64,000 nt of DNA from CAXBNB01 sp040151475. Its GTDB lineage: Bacteria; Bacteroidota; Bacteroidia; Cytophagales; Cyclobacteriaceae. Position numbers and translations under genes: made by a program. The notes beneath the pieces are model-generated. The model was given only the letters and a program-made list of their open reading frames with translations. It was not told the DNA's origin and did not search any database. Shown here one piece after another: positions 26,322-36,880 of the stretch (its first letter is position 1; every line of letters begins with the position of its first letter). The DNA is taken from NCBI RefSeq assembly GCF_040151475.1, contig NZ_JBDKWG010000115.1, positions 40,172 to 104,171 of the forward strand. The letters run 5' to 3'.

Positions 26322-27371
26322 ATGAACAAGAACCTTATAGAAAGATTTTTCAAGGGAGACTATACCGAGGAAGATCAAAAACAAGTCTATAATTGGCTTC
26401 TAAGTCGAAATATGGAGCATGAAGCAAATGCTTTGTTGAAAAAACATTGGGAATCTGTGAATAAATCAGAAACCCTCACGGATACTGATTTGGAGGCGAT
26501 ATACCGTCGGATTATGAATGAAGTGGCTGAAGCACAAGTGATCAGACTGCTAGATACTGACGTGAAAAAACTGGGAAGTGCACATAAAACAAAAACAACG
26601 TGGACAAGTTTCTTAAAATACGCAGCTATCGTTGTTTGTGCTTTTGGCTTGGGTTATTATGCTTATTATCAGAACCAGAATGCCGGGAGTAGCAGTTCAC
26701 TTGGGAAGGAGGCCACTTATATTGAAAAAGTTACCGCAAGAGGCCAGAAGTCCCATATTATACTCAAAGATGGTTCTAAGATTGTACTGAATTCTGACAG
26801 TAAAATCACTTATGATAAGAATTTTGGTATTTCAAATCGGGATATAGAGCTTTCAGGGGAAGCGTTTTTTGAAGTAGCGAAAAATGAAACTATCCCATTT
26901 AATGTAACGGCTAAAAATACCATTACATCTGCAATAGGTACTTCGTTTAACATTTCAGCTTTCATCGATGACTCATCAACGGCAATTTCTTTGGCTACCG
27001 GAAAAGTGAAAGTAGTAAGCAAAGGCAATGGAAATGTTTCTGATTCGGAAGTATTTCTTGATCCCGGCAAACAATATTTGGTTGATGGAGATAACAGAGG
27101 AGCAATTATCAGAGATTTCAACAAAGAAATGGTATTGTCCTGGAAAGAGAACGTTCTCCATTTTAATAATACAGAGATGACAGATTTGATTTCTAAACTA
27201 GAGCGCTGGTACAATGTTGAGTTTGTGGTATTGAATCCTCAACGGATGACCAATGTTCGTGGTACAGGAAATTTCAAAAATGAATCTTTGGACAATGTAC
27301 TCAGGGTACTTAGCTACTCCTTGCAGTTTGATTATCAATTAAAAGAAGATAAAGTAACCATAAGCTTTTAA
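26322..27371 (+). CDS. FecR-type anti-sigma factor (set 1)
   Basis: This is a 349-residue protein. The cytoplasmic N-terminus (1-98) binds the sigma factor. One membrane span lies at about 99-117 (FLKYAAIVVCAFGLGYYAYY). The periplasmic FecR domain (about 130-230) contains DGSKIVLNSDSKITYD and ELSGEAFFEVAKNETIPFNV. A DUF4974 domain ends the protein (about 280-349, FNNTEMTDLISKLERWYNVE). It is expected to receive the signal from the STN domain of the SusC encoded 166 bp downstream. Confidence 0.9.
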   Translation: MNKNLIERFFKGDYTEEDQKQVYNWLLSRNMEHEANALLKKHWESVNKSETLTDTDLEAIYRRIMNEVAEAQVIRLLDTDVKKLGSAHKTKTTWTSFLKYAAIVVCAFGLGYYAYYQNQNAGSSSSLGKEATYIEKVTARGQKSHIILKDGSKIVLNSDSKITYDKNFGISNRDIELSGEAFFEVAKNETIPFNVTAKNTITSAIGTSFNISAFIDDSSTAISLATGKVKVVSKGNGNVSDSEVFLDPGKQYLVDGDNRGAIIRDFNKEMVLSWKENVLHFNNTEMTDLISKLERWYNVEFVVLNPQRMTNVRGTGNFKNESLDNVLRVLSYSLQFDYQLKEDKVTISF

Positions 27372-27537
27372 CTCAAAAAACCGAAAGTAAATTATGAAAA
27401 ATACAAGCTAGAAAAGTGCTTTTCGATTTCAAGGAAGTCCGAAAAAAAACTTACCCCAAATACCGAGTTCGTCAAAACAAATATTTAGGGTAAGTAACTG
27501 ACAGTAAAATAAATATTTCACTAATCTTAACAAAGAT

Positions 27538-30500
27538 ATGAATTTTAAACTATTACAATTGATAACTATGGGTGTTAAATACTCATTTTTTGGTGTTGTT
27601 CTGCAAACTATCTTCATCGTCAATTTGATGGCTTTCGAAGGAGTTGCTCAATACAAGAGTGTTAAAGAAACCTATGTGAATCTTGAATTAAATGAAGCTT
27701 CAATTGAAGAGGCATTTGATCAAATTCAGAAGCAAACGAATTATACTTTCTTCTACGATAAGAAACGACTAAAAAACAAGCCTGAATTAAACAAAACATC
27801 AGGAACTTATAAGGTTTCTGATGTTTTGATCGAAATATCCAAACGTGCACAGTTAAAATTTCGACAGGTCAACAACAACATCGCAGTAACCCCCTTCAAG
27901 AATCAGAAGGAAAGTGTTCAGGAATTAGAAGTTGTTCTTGTTGATATAAGTGTTACGGGTAAGGTCACTGATGAAAACGGACAAGGCCTTCCGGGAGCCT
28001 CTTTGGTAATAAAAGGCACTGCAACCGGAACTACCACGGACCTTGAAGGAAACTACAAGCTAAGCGTACCTGAAAATGCTACTTTGGTGTTGTCGTATGT
28101 GGGGTATGTAACTCAGGAAGTATTGGTTGGTAATAGGAATGTTGTGGATGTGCAGCTTGAAGTTGATGCAGAAAGTCTGGATGAAGTTGTGGTCACAGCA
28201 TTGGGTATCAAAAGAGAAAAAGAATCTTTAGGATATACTGCTACTAAAATTGATGGTGATGATTTTGCCATGTCGCAAGCACCAAACGTTGCGAATGCGC
28301 TTTCAGGAAAAGCACCAGGTGTTTTTATTACCAATCCAAACTCTTTGGAAGGTGGATCAACCAGGATTACCATTCGTGGAAATACAAGTTTAGGAGGAGG
28401 AAATCAGCCATTGATTATTGTTGATGGGATGCCTTTTTCTAATAGTTTTAGTACTACTGATGTAAATGGTGCAGGGGTTGGCTCAAGTGCAGTTTCAAAT
28501 AGAGATTACGGTTCTGCCTTAAATCAGATTGAAGCCATGGATATCGAACGTATGGACATCTTGAAAGGTACTGCAGCTTCTGCATTGTATGGTTCAAGAG
28601 GAGCCAATGGTGTCATCCTTATTACCACAAAAAAAGGAGCAGGATCGAAAGGAATGAAAGTGGAATATACTTTGAATACTAAAGTAACAAAAGTATATCG
28701 CCATCAGGAATTTCAAAATGAATATGGTGCAGGTGGGCCTGCTGATATCTTATGGAGCAAGCCTGTTTTAGGAACTACCATGCCCACAGTTAAAGGACAC
28801 GGTACTGTACCGGCTGTTGATGCCAATGGAAATAATTACCATTCGGCCAGTTATGATTTGTTTTCATGGTATGGTTCTCACATGTCCTGGGGTCCAAAAT
28901 TCAATGATCAAATGGTGACGTGGTGGGATGGCGAACAAAGACCATATTCAGCTCAGCCTGACAATATGAAGCAATATTATAAAGATGGTTCTACCATTTC
29001 TCACAACTTATCTTTGATGAATAGTGGTGAGTTTGGAAATTTTAGAGCTTCTGTTACAAGAAAAGAGAATAAAGCTATTATAGACAACAGCGGGTTTAAT
29101 ACCACAAACATATACATTGGAGGAAACTTCAATTTTAACAAGCAGTTGAGAGCAGAAGTATTTACCTCTTACAATAGAAAAGAGCAAAAAAATCCTCCCC
29201 TTCTTGGTCAAACAAATAATTCATTCACTAACATGTTTTATAATCTTCCAAGAAGTTATAAAGGACTAGAATGGGAAAATTATAAAAATGCAGATGGCTC
29301 CAGAAACAACCAAAATGGATGGCCTTATGATCAAAATAAGTATAATGGCTGGGATTTTCATGAAAATGAATTCATGCAGTACGCCAATCAAATGCGTTCT
29401 TCTGTAAAATTGTTTTTTGATCCAACTGATTGGTTGAGCTTTTCAGGAACCGCCGGACTGGATTTTACCAGTGATGAAAGAGAAGACCAATATGGATTTA
29501 CAGATGCAGCGGGTTTAGTAGGAGGCAGATATACTCACAGTTTGGCCAGAATTTATTCTCCTAATTTTGACTTTTTAGCTACAGCACACAAAGAAAATCT
29601 TATTGAAGGACTTAACGGAAGTATTTCATTTGGTGGTCAGTCATGGCAAACCAACAGGTACCAAATTAAGGGTAACATAAACAGAAACTCTAAAAGCCCA
29701 TATATTTATTCATTTGACAATCATGAAACAGATCCAACTGTAAATGATGCAAAACCTGATGAAGAGAGATATGAAAAAAGAATAAATTCATTGTTTGGGT
29801 TTGCAGACCTTTCATATAAGAGTTTTATATTCTTACAAGTAACCGCCAGAAATGACTGGTCTTCTACACTTCCTGTTGCAAATAATAACTATTTCTACCC
29901 GGGAGCTTCTTTAAGCTTTGTTCCGTCAGAGATAATTGACATGGGGGAAGTGATTTCTTTTGCTAAGTTAAGATTGGCTTATGCAACAACAGGATCGGAT
30001 ACCGATCCGTACCTAGTTACACCTACTTTTACTCCGGATGCTTTTGGAGGAATACCAACAGTTTCTATGCAAGATGGATTGCCTAATCTGAACCTTCAAT
30101 CTCAAAGGTCTAAAGAATTTGAGATAGGTACCAATGTAGCTTTGTTTGATGGTAGGTTAAATATTGATCTTACTTATTACAACAAAAACTCATTTAACCA
30201 GATACTGTCAGCACCCCTTCCATGGTCTTCAGGAGCCAATAGTATTAAATTTAATACAGGGGAGTTAGAACTAACCGGTTTTGAATTCGATATCAGTGCA
30301 ACTGTTATGAATAAAGGAGACCTTAGGTGGGATATTGGATTAGTAGGTTCAAAATTCTCCAATAAATTATTAGGTCTGACAGAAGGGGTAGATACCTATA
30401 CTGTTGGTGGACTTTGGGGTACTTACGGTACTGAGATGCGTGCTACAGTTGGTCAAAACTTTGGTGCTATATATGGCTGGGGAATTCAAAAGGATTCAAA

Positions 30501-31191
30501 TGGACGTCCTATCCTGAACGTATTTAAAGATGCCAATGGAGATGTAACTGGTACTGTTTACAAGAAAACTGAAGAATTGGAAATAGTAGGTAATGCCACA
30601 CCAAAAATGATGGGAGGTCTTAACTCTAGTTTGTCTTGGAAAAACTTCTCTTTCTTTACTTTAATAGACTTCAAACTGGGTGGAGATGTATATTGTCCTC
30701 AGTACGGTTCTGCATTGAATGGAGGATTGAGTCCTGCTACTTTGGCCGAAAGAAACGGCAATGGTTTGCCATATACTTATCCTAATGGCGATACCGATAA
30801 TATCGGTGTGATAATGGACGGAGTAGTATTGGTAGAAGGAACCACTGATCAATATGTGGAAAACACGAATGTAGTGCATGCTTTTTATAAGTACGCAGGA
30901 AACGGTTGGAATCCTAATCCTCAGCCTGATGCTGTTTTTGAAAATACTTGGGTGAAGTTGAGAGAGCTATCAGTTTCTTACCGACTCCCAACAGCGATAA
31001 CAAGTAAAGTAAGCTTTATCCAGAATGTAGATGTTTCAGTGATTGGAAGAGATCTTCTTTATTTCTATGACACTATGCCTGATGGCATCAATCCTGAAGG
31101 ACTTAACGGAGTAGGTGATGCACAGTATGTAATAGCTGGAGCAATACCAGTGGCCAGGTCATTTGCGCTTAACTTAAAAGTTACATTTTAA
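27538..31191 (+). CDS. SusC/RagA TonB-linked outer-membrane transporter with STN domain (set 1)
   Basis: This is a 1217-residue protein. The signal region ends near residue 38. The STN signalling domain is about 45-105. The carboxypeptidase-regulatory-like domain is about 138-212 (VTGKVTDENGQGLPGASLVI). The TonB box region is DEVVVTALGI. The plug is about 225-345 (ITIRGNTSLGGGNQPLIIVD and ALYGSRGANGVILITTKKG). A long beta-barrel ends in LNLKVTF, with a terminal Phe. It imports a nutrient, probably a glycan, with the SusD encoded 32 bp downstream. The STN domain matches the sigma/FecR pair upstream. Confidence 0.94.
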   Translation: MNFKLLQLITMGVKYSFFGVVLQTIFIVNLMAFEGVAQYKSVKETYVNLELNEASIEEAFDQIQKQTNYTFFYDKKRLKNKPELNKTSGTYKVSDVLIEISKRAQLKFRQVNNNIAVTPFKNQKESVQELEVVLVDISVTGKVTDENGQGLPGASLVIKGTATGTTTDLEGNYKLSVPENATLVLSYVGYVTQEVLVGNRNVVDVQLEVDAESLDEVVVTALGIKREKESLGYTATKIDGDDFAMSQAPNVANALSGKAPGVFITNPNSLEGGSTRITIRGNTSLGGGNQPLIIVDGMPFSNSFSTTDVNGAGVGSSAVSNRDYGSALNQIEAMDIERMDILKGTAASALYGSRGANGVILITTKKGAGSKGMKVEYTLNTKVTKVYRHQEFQNEYGAGGPADILWSKPVLGTTMPTVKGHGTVPAVDANGNNYHSASYDLFSWYGSHMSWGPKFNDQMVTWWDGEQRPYSAQPDNMKQYYKDGSTISHNLSLMNSGEFGNFRASVTRKENKAIIDNSGFNTTNIYIGGNFNFNKQLRAEVFTSYNRKEQKNPPLLGQTNNSFTNMFYNLPRSYKGLEWENYKNADGSRNNQNGWPYDQNKYNGWDFHENEFMQYANQMRSSVKLFFDPTDWLSFSGTAGLDFTSDEREDQYGFTDAAGLVGGRYTHSLARIYSPNFDFLATAHKENLIEGLNGSISFGGQSWQTNRYQIKGNINRNSKSPYIYSFDNHETDPTVNDAKPDEERYEKRINSLFGFADLSYKSFIFLQVTARNDWSSTLPVANNNYFYPGASLSFVPSEIIDMGEVISFAKLRLAYATTGSDTDPYLVTPTFTPDAFGGIPTVSMQDGLPNLNLQSQRSKEFEIGTNVALFDGRLNIDLTYYNKNSFNQILSAPLPWSSGANSIKFNTGELELTGFEFDISATVMNKGDLRWDIGLVGSKFSNKLLGLTEGVDTYTVGGLWGTYGTEMRATVGQNFGAIYGWGIQKDSNGRPILNVFKDANGDVTGTVYKKTEELEIVGNATPKMMGGLNSSLSWKNFSFFTLIDFKLGGDVYCPQYGSALNGGLSPATLAERNGNGLPYTYPNGDTDNIGVIMDGVVLVEGTTDQYVENTNVVHAFYKYAGNGWNPNPQPDAVFENTWVKLRELSVSYRLPTAITSKVSFIQNVDVSVIGRDLLYFYDTMPDGINPEGLNGVGDAQYVIAGAIPVARSFALNLKVTF

Positions 31192-31223
31192 TAAAGTATT
31201 GATTTAACGTTAATTATAGAATT

Positions 31224-32792
31224 ATGAAAATCAAAAAATATATAATAACTGTATTATCAATAGCATTGATAATAACAAGTTGTGATGATGGATTTGAAGA
31301 GATGAATCAAGACCCTTTTAATCCAACAGAAACAAGTTTACCACCTGTTTTTAATTCCCTTACTGCTACGATGGTAAAGGGATGGCAGGAGCAAACAGGG
31401 TTGGAATATGAGTTGATGGGGCTTGCAAGTCAGGTTACAAACCCTCATGCTAATTCGGGTTATCTGTTAGCTAATGCATCCAATGAGATTTGGGAAAATT
31501 ATTATAAGTACATGTCCGATGCACGTCTTTTTGACCGTTTAGTGGCAGATTATAGTGAGGCTCAGAAATTGGATAACCTAATAGCTCAGAAAAATATAAT
31601 TCACGCTTACAAGACGTTTAAAATGGTGGATTATTTTGGTGATATCCCATATTATGATGGAGCTAAGGCTACTGATGGGGCAGAGTTTTTCTATCCTGAA
31701 TATAGTGACCAAAAAACGGTATATATGGATATGATGCAAATGCTGAAGGATGCTGATGCCAATATGGTAGTTGGTGCTGGTGATGATTATGCTTCGCTTG
31801 CTACGTATGATGTGCTTTTTGGTGATGACAAAACCATGTGGAGAAAATTCGCCAATTCTATCAGGTTGAGACAAGCATTGAGGGCTTATGATGCTGACAA
31901 TACTTTGGCCAGCCATGTTTCAGATATACTTGGAGGTAACTTACCTCTAATTGAGGATGGAGAAGATGTAGAAATTGATCCGGTTAGTTTAAACCTTGAT
32001 TTGAGAGGAAGAATATGGGCGTATAGTGGAGGTTTTGTTCGATTTGGTGAAACAATGTTTGATGCTATGTCTGATGGTACCGATGAAGCTGACATATTCG
32101 ATCCACGCCTTAGATTATTTTCAGAAACCAACTCCAGTGGAAACTGGGCTCCTATGCCATTCGGTGGAGGAGCAGTAGCTGAACCAGCAGGAAACCCAAA
32201 TGCAGAAAACAGATGGGAAGATCAGGCTAATGCAGGTGATTACAATTATTCACCAATTAACTACTGGATTTTGACAGGCCGTTTTTCTGTTCCTGAGTTA
32301 GTTATTACTGCAGCAGAAGTTCATTTCTTAAAGGCAGAAGCCTATGCTAAAGGTGTAGGTGTAGCGACTAATATGACAAAGGCCAGAGAAGAGTATGAAG
32401 CAGGAATTAAATCTTCAATAGATTATTGGTTCAACATGGCTAATTTTTCCAAGAATTTTGGAGATGACTATAGCTGGAGAAATGTACCTGCAACTCCTGA
32501 CGCAGCTGCAATGACCACTATGTTGACTAATCCTAAAGTTGCATGGGTTGATGCCGATGCATTAGAGTTGATCTATACACAACGTTGGATTTCTCACTTC
32601 AGACAAGTTCCCCAAGCCTGGAGTCTTTGGAGGCAAACGAAAATGACTCCTCAAACAGGAGGTAGCGAGTTTATCTTTAACAGAGTAGTCTATCCTCAAA
32701 ATGAGCAAGACAGAAACGGTGACAATTATAGTGCTCAGGTAAACGAAATGGGTGGAGATACCAAAGACGTAAAAGTTTGGTGGATGCAATAA
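31224..32792 (+). CDS. SusD/RagB-family surface lipoprotein (set 1)
   Basis: This is a 522-residue protein with lipobox IITSC (Cys at about 20). The SusD N-terminal helices are present (FNSLTATMVKGWQEQTGLEY) with the TPR-like core IHAYKTFKMVDYFGDIPYYD. The C-terminal region contains LVITAAEVHFLKAEAYAKGV and LELIYTQRWI, typical of the SusD-like family with an irregular length. It forms the lid of the SusC transporter encoded just upstream. The ligand is not predictable from sequence. Confidence 0.92.
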   Translation: MKIKKYIITVLSIALIITSCDDGFEEMNQDPFNPTETSLPPVFNSLTATMVKGWQEQTGLEYELMGLASQVTNPHANSGYLLANASNEIWENYYKYMSDARLFDRLVADYSEAQKLDNLIAQKNIIHAYKTFKMVDYFGDIPYYDGAKATDGAEFFYPEYSDQKTVYMDMMQMLKDADANMVVGAGDDYASLATYDVLFGDDKTMWRKFANSIRLRQALRAYDADNTLASHVSDILGGNLPLIEDGEDVEIDPVSLNLDLRGRIWAYSGGFVRFGETMFDAMSDGTDEADIFDPRLRLFSETNSSGNWAPMPFGGGAVAEPAGNPNAENRWEDQANAGDYNYSPINYWILTGRFSVPELVITAAEVHFLKAEAYAKGVGVATNMTKAREEYEAGIKSSIDYWFNMANFSKNFGDDYSWRNVPATPDAAAMTTMLTNPKVAWVDADALELIYTQRWISHFRQVPQAWSLWRQTKMTPQTGGSEFIFNRVVYPQNEQDRNGDNYSAQVNEMGGDTKDVKVWWMQ

Positions 32793-32814
32793 TATTTGCT
32801 AAATAACATGCATG

Positions 32815-32852
32815 TAAAAACCGCCTGAATTAATTTTCAGGCGGTTTTTTTA
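32815..32852 (+). terminator. Rho-independent terminator after susD (set 1)
   Basis: The stem CCGCCTGAA / TTCAGGCGG (32821-32829 and 32836-32844) is preceded by A residues and followed by seven T residues. It closes the sigma-to-SusD block. Confidence 0.9.
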
Positions 32853-32997
32853 TTTCATACGCTGAAAGCATATCCGTTATAGATTTGAAAAGCCAATCAA
32901 ATTATGTTTGTTGGTGTAATTTTTAAATGCTTAGCATAAATTGCATTTTGCAAAACTATTTTATGCTGAATACGGTTATATTCCAAAACACATTTCA

Positions 32998-35034
32998 ATG
33001 AGACACTTTGTTATTTCTGTAGTTCTGGTTTTCTGGTCACTTTTGTCATTTGGAGAAATACTCCAACCAGCAATTTGGGGTTATAAACTCTCCAAAGATC
33101 AGGTCGAAGTAGGTGAAGAAGTCGAATTGATATTCAATGTAAAACTTGAAGATACATGGCACTTATACACTGCGGATTTAGATCCGGAAATTGGGCCACT
33201 ACCTACAGTCTTTGAATTTACTTCTGACCCGAGCTATGAATTAATAGGTGACATCCAGCAATTTGGAGTGCATAAAGTATATGATGAAATATGGGAAGCC
33301 GACATCACCTACTTCAGTGACAAAGCAGAATTCAGACAAAAAATAAAAGTGCTTTCAACCGATCTTAATATTTCAGGCAGGTATGAATATCAGGTATGCA
33401 CCACTGTAGATGGTATGTGCATATCAGGAAGCGGAGAGTTTGATGTCAAAGACATTAAAGCAAGTGATTCTAAAAACAAAAGTGCTAAATCAGATCAGGA
33501 AGAAGCCTCAGTTGTGGAGCAGTCAAAAGATGATAGTCCTTATTCTGTTGATACCAGTGACACTTCTAAAAGTCAGTCTTTATGGGGCTTTGCGATTGTG
33601 GCATTTTTGGCTGGCTTGGCTGGACTCTTGACACCATGCGTTTTTCCTATGATTCCAATGACTGTCACTTTTTTTTCTCACGATAATGATAAAAAAAGTA
33701 CGGCAATTCGCAATGCTTTGGTTTATGGACTGTCTATTATAGCTATTTATACCATTGCCGGTACTATTGTAGCAAAAATCAATGGCCCTGAATTTGCCAA
33801 TTGGCTCAGCACACACTGGATTCCAAATATTTTCTTCTTTGTCGTCTTCGTTGTTTTTGCTCTGTCTTTTTTAGGCATGTTCGAAATAGTATTACCCAGC
33901 TCCTGGGTCAACAAAGTCGATCAGCAAGCAGATAAAGGTGGGTTGTATGGTGCGTTTTTTATGGCATTTACGCTCGTATTGGTTTCCTTTTCATGTACCG
34001 GGCCTATAGTCGGTAGTATTTTGGTAGAGTCGGCAGGGGGGCAAATTTTGAAACCTATTGTAGGCATGTTTTCATTTTCACTGGCATTTGCCATTCCATT
34101 TACCCTTTTCGCCATATTTCCCGATTGGCTCAATAAGTTACCCAAATCCGGAGGTTGGCTCAACAGCGTAAAAGTCGTTTTAGGTTTTTTAGAATTGGCT
34201 CTTGGTTTGAAATTTCTCAGTGTAGCCGATCAGGTATATCATTGGGGTATTTTAGACAGGGAAATCTACCTGGCATTATGGATTGTTATTTTTGCCTTGA
34301 TAGGTTTTTATTTGTTAGGGAAAATAAGGACAAACCATGACAGTGTGTTGGAAAAAGTAGGCGTACCGAGGTTGTTACTATCTATTATAACATTCTCATT
34401 TGTAGTTTATTTGATTCCCGGGATGTTTGGTGCACCACTGAAAGGACTGGCAGGCTACTTACCCCCAATGACGACACATGATTACAATTTACCACAATTG
34501 ATTTTGCAAAATAATAGTAGTGTATCCCGGCAAACAAGCATTTACGATTTATGTGAAGAACCTAAATATGCCGATATGCTTCATTTTCCACATGGAATCA
34601 AAGGTTACTTCGATTTACAACAGGGACTGACATGTGCCAAAAAACAGAATAAACCGGTTTTTATAGATTTTACAGGCCATGGGTGTGTGAATTGCCGGGA
34701 GATGGAAGCCAGAGTATGGTCAGATTCGGAAGTATTGAAAAGGCTGAAAAATGATTATATAGTCGTGGCACTTTATGTGGACGAAAAAACCGAATTGCCT
34801 GAATCAGAGTGGTACACTTCTACCTTCGACAATAAGGTGAAGAAAACCATTGGCAAGCAAAATGCAGATTTTCAAATTACTGCTTTCAACAACAATGCAC
34901 AACCCTTTTATGTGTTGATGGACTATAATCAAAATCCTCTGATTGCATCCAAAGCTTATGATCTTAATGTTCAGAATTTTATTGATTTTCTGGATCAGGG
35001 AAAAGAGGAGTTTAAATCTGTGACGAGCCGATGA
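32998..35034 (+). CDS. dsbD: DsbD-type thiol:disulfide interchange protein
   Basis: From the ATG at 32998 this is a 678-residue protein with a signal peptide. The N-terminal periplasmic domain (about 20-150) has a Cys pair in VCTTVDGMCIS. The eight-helix membrane domain (about 195-490) has the two buried Cys in TPCVFPMIPM and SFSCTGPIVG. The C-terminal thioredoxin domain has GCVNC in FTGHGCVNCREME. All three redox pairs of DsbD are present, so it should carry electrons from cytoplasmic thioredoxin to periplasmic proteins. It stands between two SusCD blocks and is followed 41 bp later by a kinase gene. Confidence 0.92.
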   Translation: MRHFVISVVLVFWSLLSFGEILQPAIWGYKLSKDQVEVGEEVELIFNVKLEDTWHLYTADLDPEIGPLPTVFEFTSDPSYELIGDIQQFGVHKVYDEIWEADITYFSDKAEFRQKIKVLSTDLNISGRYEYQVCTTVDGMCISGSGEFDVKDIKASDSKNKSAKSDQEEASVVEQSKDDSPYSVDTSDTSKSQSLWGFAIVAFLAGLAGLLTPCVFPMIPMTVTFFSHDNDKKSTAIRNALVYGLSIIAIYTIAGTIVAKINGPEFANWLSTHWIPNIFFFVVFVVFALSFLGMFEIVLPSSWVNKVDQQADKGGLYGAFFMAFTLVLVSFSCTGPIVGSILVESAGGQILKPIVGMFSFSLAFAIPFTLFAIFPDWLNKLPKSGGWLNSVKVVLGFLELALGLKFLSVADQVYHWGILDREIYLALWIVIFALIGFYLLGKIRTNHDSVLEKVGVPRLLLSIITFSFVVYLIPGMFGAPLKGLAGYLPPMTTHDYNLPQLILQNNSSVSRQTSIYDLCEEPKYADMLHFPHGIKGYFDLQQGLTCAKKQNKPVFIDFTGHGCVNCREMEARVWSDSEVLKRLKNDYIVVALYVDEKTELPESEWYTSTFDNKVKKTIGKQNADFQITAFNNNAQPFYVLMDYNQNPLIASKAYDLNVQNFIDFLDQGKEEFKSVTSR

Positions 35035-35075
35035 AAGCAATATATTTTACCATTGACCAATAAAAGATATTTCGT

Positions 35076-35956
35076 ATGATGAATGTATTAGTATTTGGTG
35101 AGATACTCTGGGATATTATAGAGGAAAAAAACATTTGGGAGGAGCTTCCTTGAATTTTGCTGCACACTGTGCCCAATGCGGTCAATATGCAGGAATGATT
35201 TCCAGTTTGGGACAAGATGAATTGGGAGATCAGGCACTCGAAATGATCAAAAAGCTTAAAGTTGATACTGCTCTGATACAAAGAAGCGTATCTCGGGATA
35301 CAGGAACCGTGTTGGTTACCTTAGAAAATGGGCAGCCTGATTATGAAGTATTAGCCGGAGTAGCTTATGATTATGTTTATAAAGAAGAATTGGATGAAAG
35401 TGAAATAGGAGAGTATGATGCCTTTTATTTTGGCTCGATCATTCAAAGGAATAAGGTGTCTCGGGAAACCCTATATTATGTGTTGGATAATTACGAATTT
35501 GACAAAATTTTTTACGATGTAAATCTCCGTAAAGATTGTTACTCAAAACCAATCATAGAAAAATCCCTTGGTTATTGCAATATCCTCAAGGTCAATGATG
35601 ATGAAGTAAGTATTTTAAGTGATATACTTTTTGGTAACCATTTAGGGTTTGAAGCATTTTCAAAAGAAGTAATAAAGCAATTTTCCCAAATTAAAATAAT
35701 AATTATTACTACAGGGAAGAAAGGTTGTGTTCTGTATTATGATGGTCAATTAGTGACAGTTCCGGGAGTAGCTGTAAATGTAAAAGACACGGTAGGAGCT
35801 GGTGATTCATTTAGTGCCGCCTTCCTTAGTACATACTATAAAACAGGCGATCCTATCAAATCAGCGAGTATAGCCAATCATGTGGGTGGCTTTGTTGCTT
35901 CTATGAGCGGGGCTATTCCCAGATATTCGGATGGAATTTTAGCACTTCTTTCATAA
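35076..35956 (+). pseudogene. PfkB-family sugar kinase (fructokinase-like) with a frameshift
   Basis: The start at 35076 encodes MMNVLVFGEILWDIIEE and then shifts frame in a run of seven A residues (35125-35131). In the next frame the protein continues as LGGASLNFAAHCAQCGQY to the end. One more A would give a normal PfkB kinase of about 293 residues. The C-terminal signature VKDTVGAGDSFSAAFLSTYY has the catalytic Asp and anion hole. The enzyme would phosphorylate a sugar such as fructose. The shift may be a sequencing error, a true mutation, or slippage on the A run; the rest of the gene shows no decay. Confidence 0.75.
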
Positions 35957-36174
35957 AAGGTTATTCTGTTATATGCATGGTTAATTATCGTTATGAATGT
36001 TAAAATCACATTAAGCAGAGGGGTGATTTATTCTGTATAGCGATTTAGCAAATAATGATAATTCACAAAAATTACTTTGCTTTGCATTTGAAATATCATT
36101 GTGAACCGTATATCCAACTATTAAAAAGAATTAAGGAAATTCTTGGTTGAGGTAGTAGGTTTCGTATAGCCTCC

Positions 36175-36735
36175 TTGGACAACTCAAAAAACAATCTTTG
36201 GACCGACTTAAAAAAAGGTAAGCGTTCGGCACTACTTAAAATATATGAGCAGAGCTATGCCGATCTATATAACTATGGAATGCGAATTTCGCATAACGAC
36301 GACCTTACCCGGGATTGCATCCATGATCTTTTTACCAACCTATGGTCGGGAAGTTCTAAAATAAATGAGGCAAAGGAACCCAAACCGTACATGTTTCGCA
36401 TGCTTCGGTGGATGATCATTGATGCCTTAAAGCATGATAGCCTATTCGTAGAAAAAAGTGACACAGAATTGTACGACCCTATACTCTCAGGTGAAGATGA
36501 CATTATTGTTCATGAGATATTAGAGGAGAATAAAAACAAACTTAAGGCTGCAATTGATGGTTTATCCAACCGACAGAAGGAGATTATATATTTGAAGTTC
36601 TATAGCGGGCTCACTTATGAAGAAATATCTCAGGTAACAGCCATGAAAAACCAATCCATTAGAAATTTATTTTCAAAAGCACTAAAAGAATTGAGAAAGA
36701 GTATCTCTCTTGTAATGCTATTGGCTGTGTCCTGA
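36175..36735 (+). CDS. ECF RNA polymerase sigma factor, SusCD-linked type (set 2)
   Basis: This is a 186-residue protein. Region 2 is at about 25-75 (LYNYGMRISHNDDLTRDCIH and DLFTNLW). Region 4 is at about 122-170 (LSNRQKEIIYLKFYSGLTYE and EISQVTAMKNQSIRNLFSKA). The only sensible start is a TTG at 36175, since the frame is closed by a TGA at 36148. It heads the second sigma / FecR / SusC / SusD block, like the gene at 25516. Confidence 0.88.
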   Translation: MDNSKNNLWTDLKKGKRSALLKIYEQSYADLYNYGMRISHNDDLTRDCIHDLFTNLWSGSSKINEAKEPKPYMFRMLRWMIIDALKHDSLFVEKSDTELYDPILSGEDDIIVHEILEENKNKLKAAIDGLSNRQKEIIYLKFYSGLTYEEISQVTAMKNQSIRNLFSKALKELRKSISLVMLLAVS

Positions 36736-36880
36736 TTTCAGGATCACAATAAAATATACCCTCCTTAAGGGTCACGTAACCAGTGACTTAATTTATTTTT
36801 TTTAAAAATATTAAAAAAAGTGAGTACAAAATTACTTTTCAAAAGAGTATAGTAAAATATTCAATCCAATAGTCGCAAAA

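Noticed and set aside
36725..36780. Short palindromes after the second sigma gene (TCCTGATTTCAGGA and ACCCTCCTTAAGGGT)
   Set aside because: They lack a T tract and no protein link is visible; termination or binding could not be supported.
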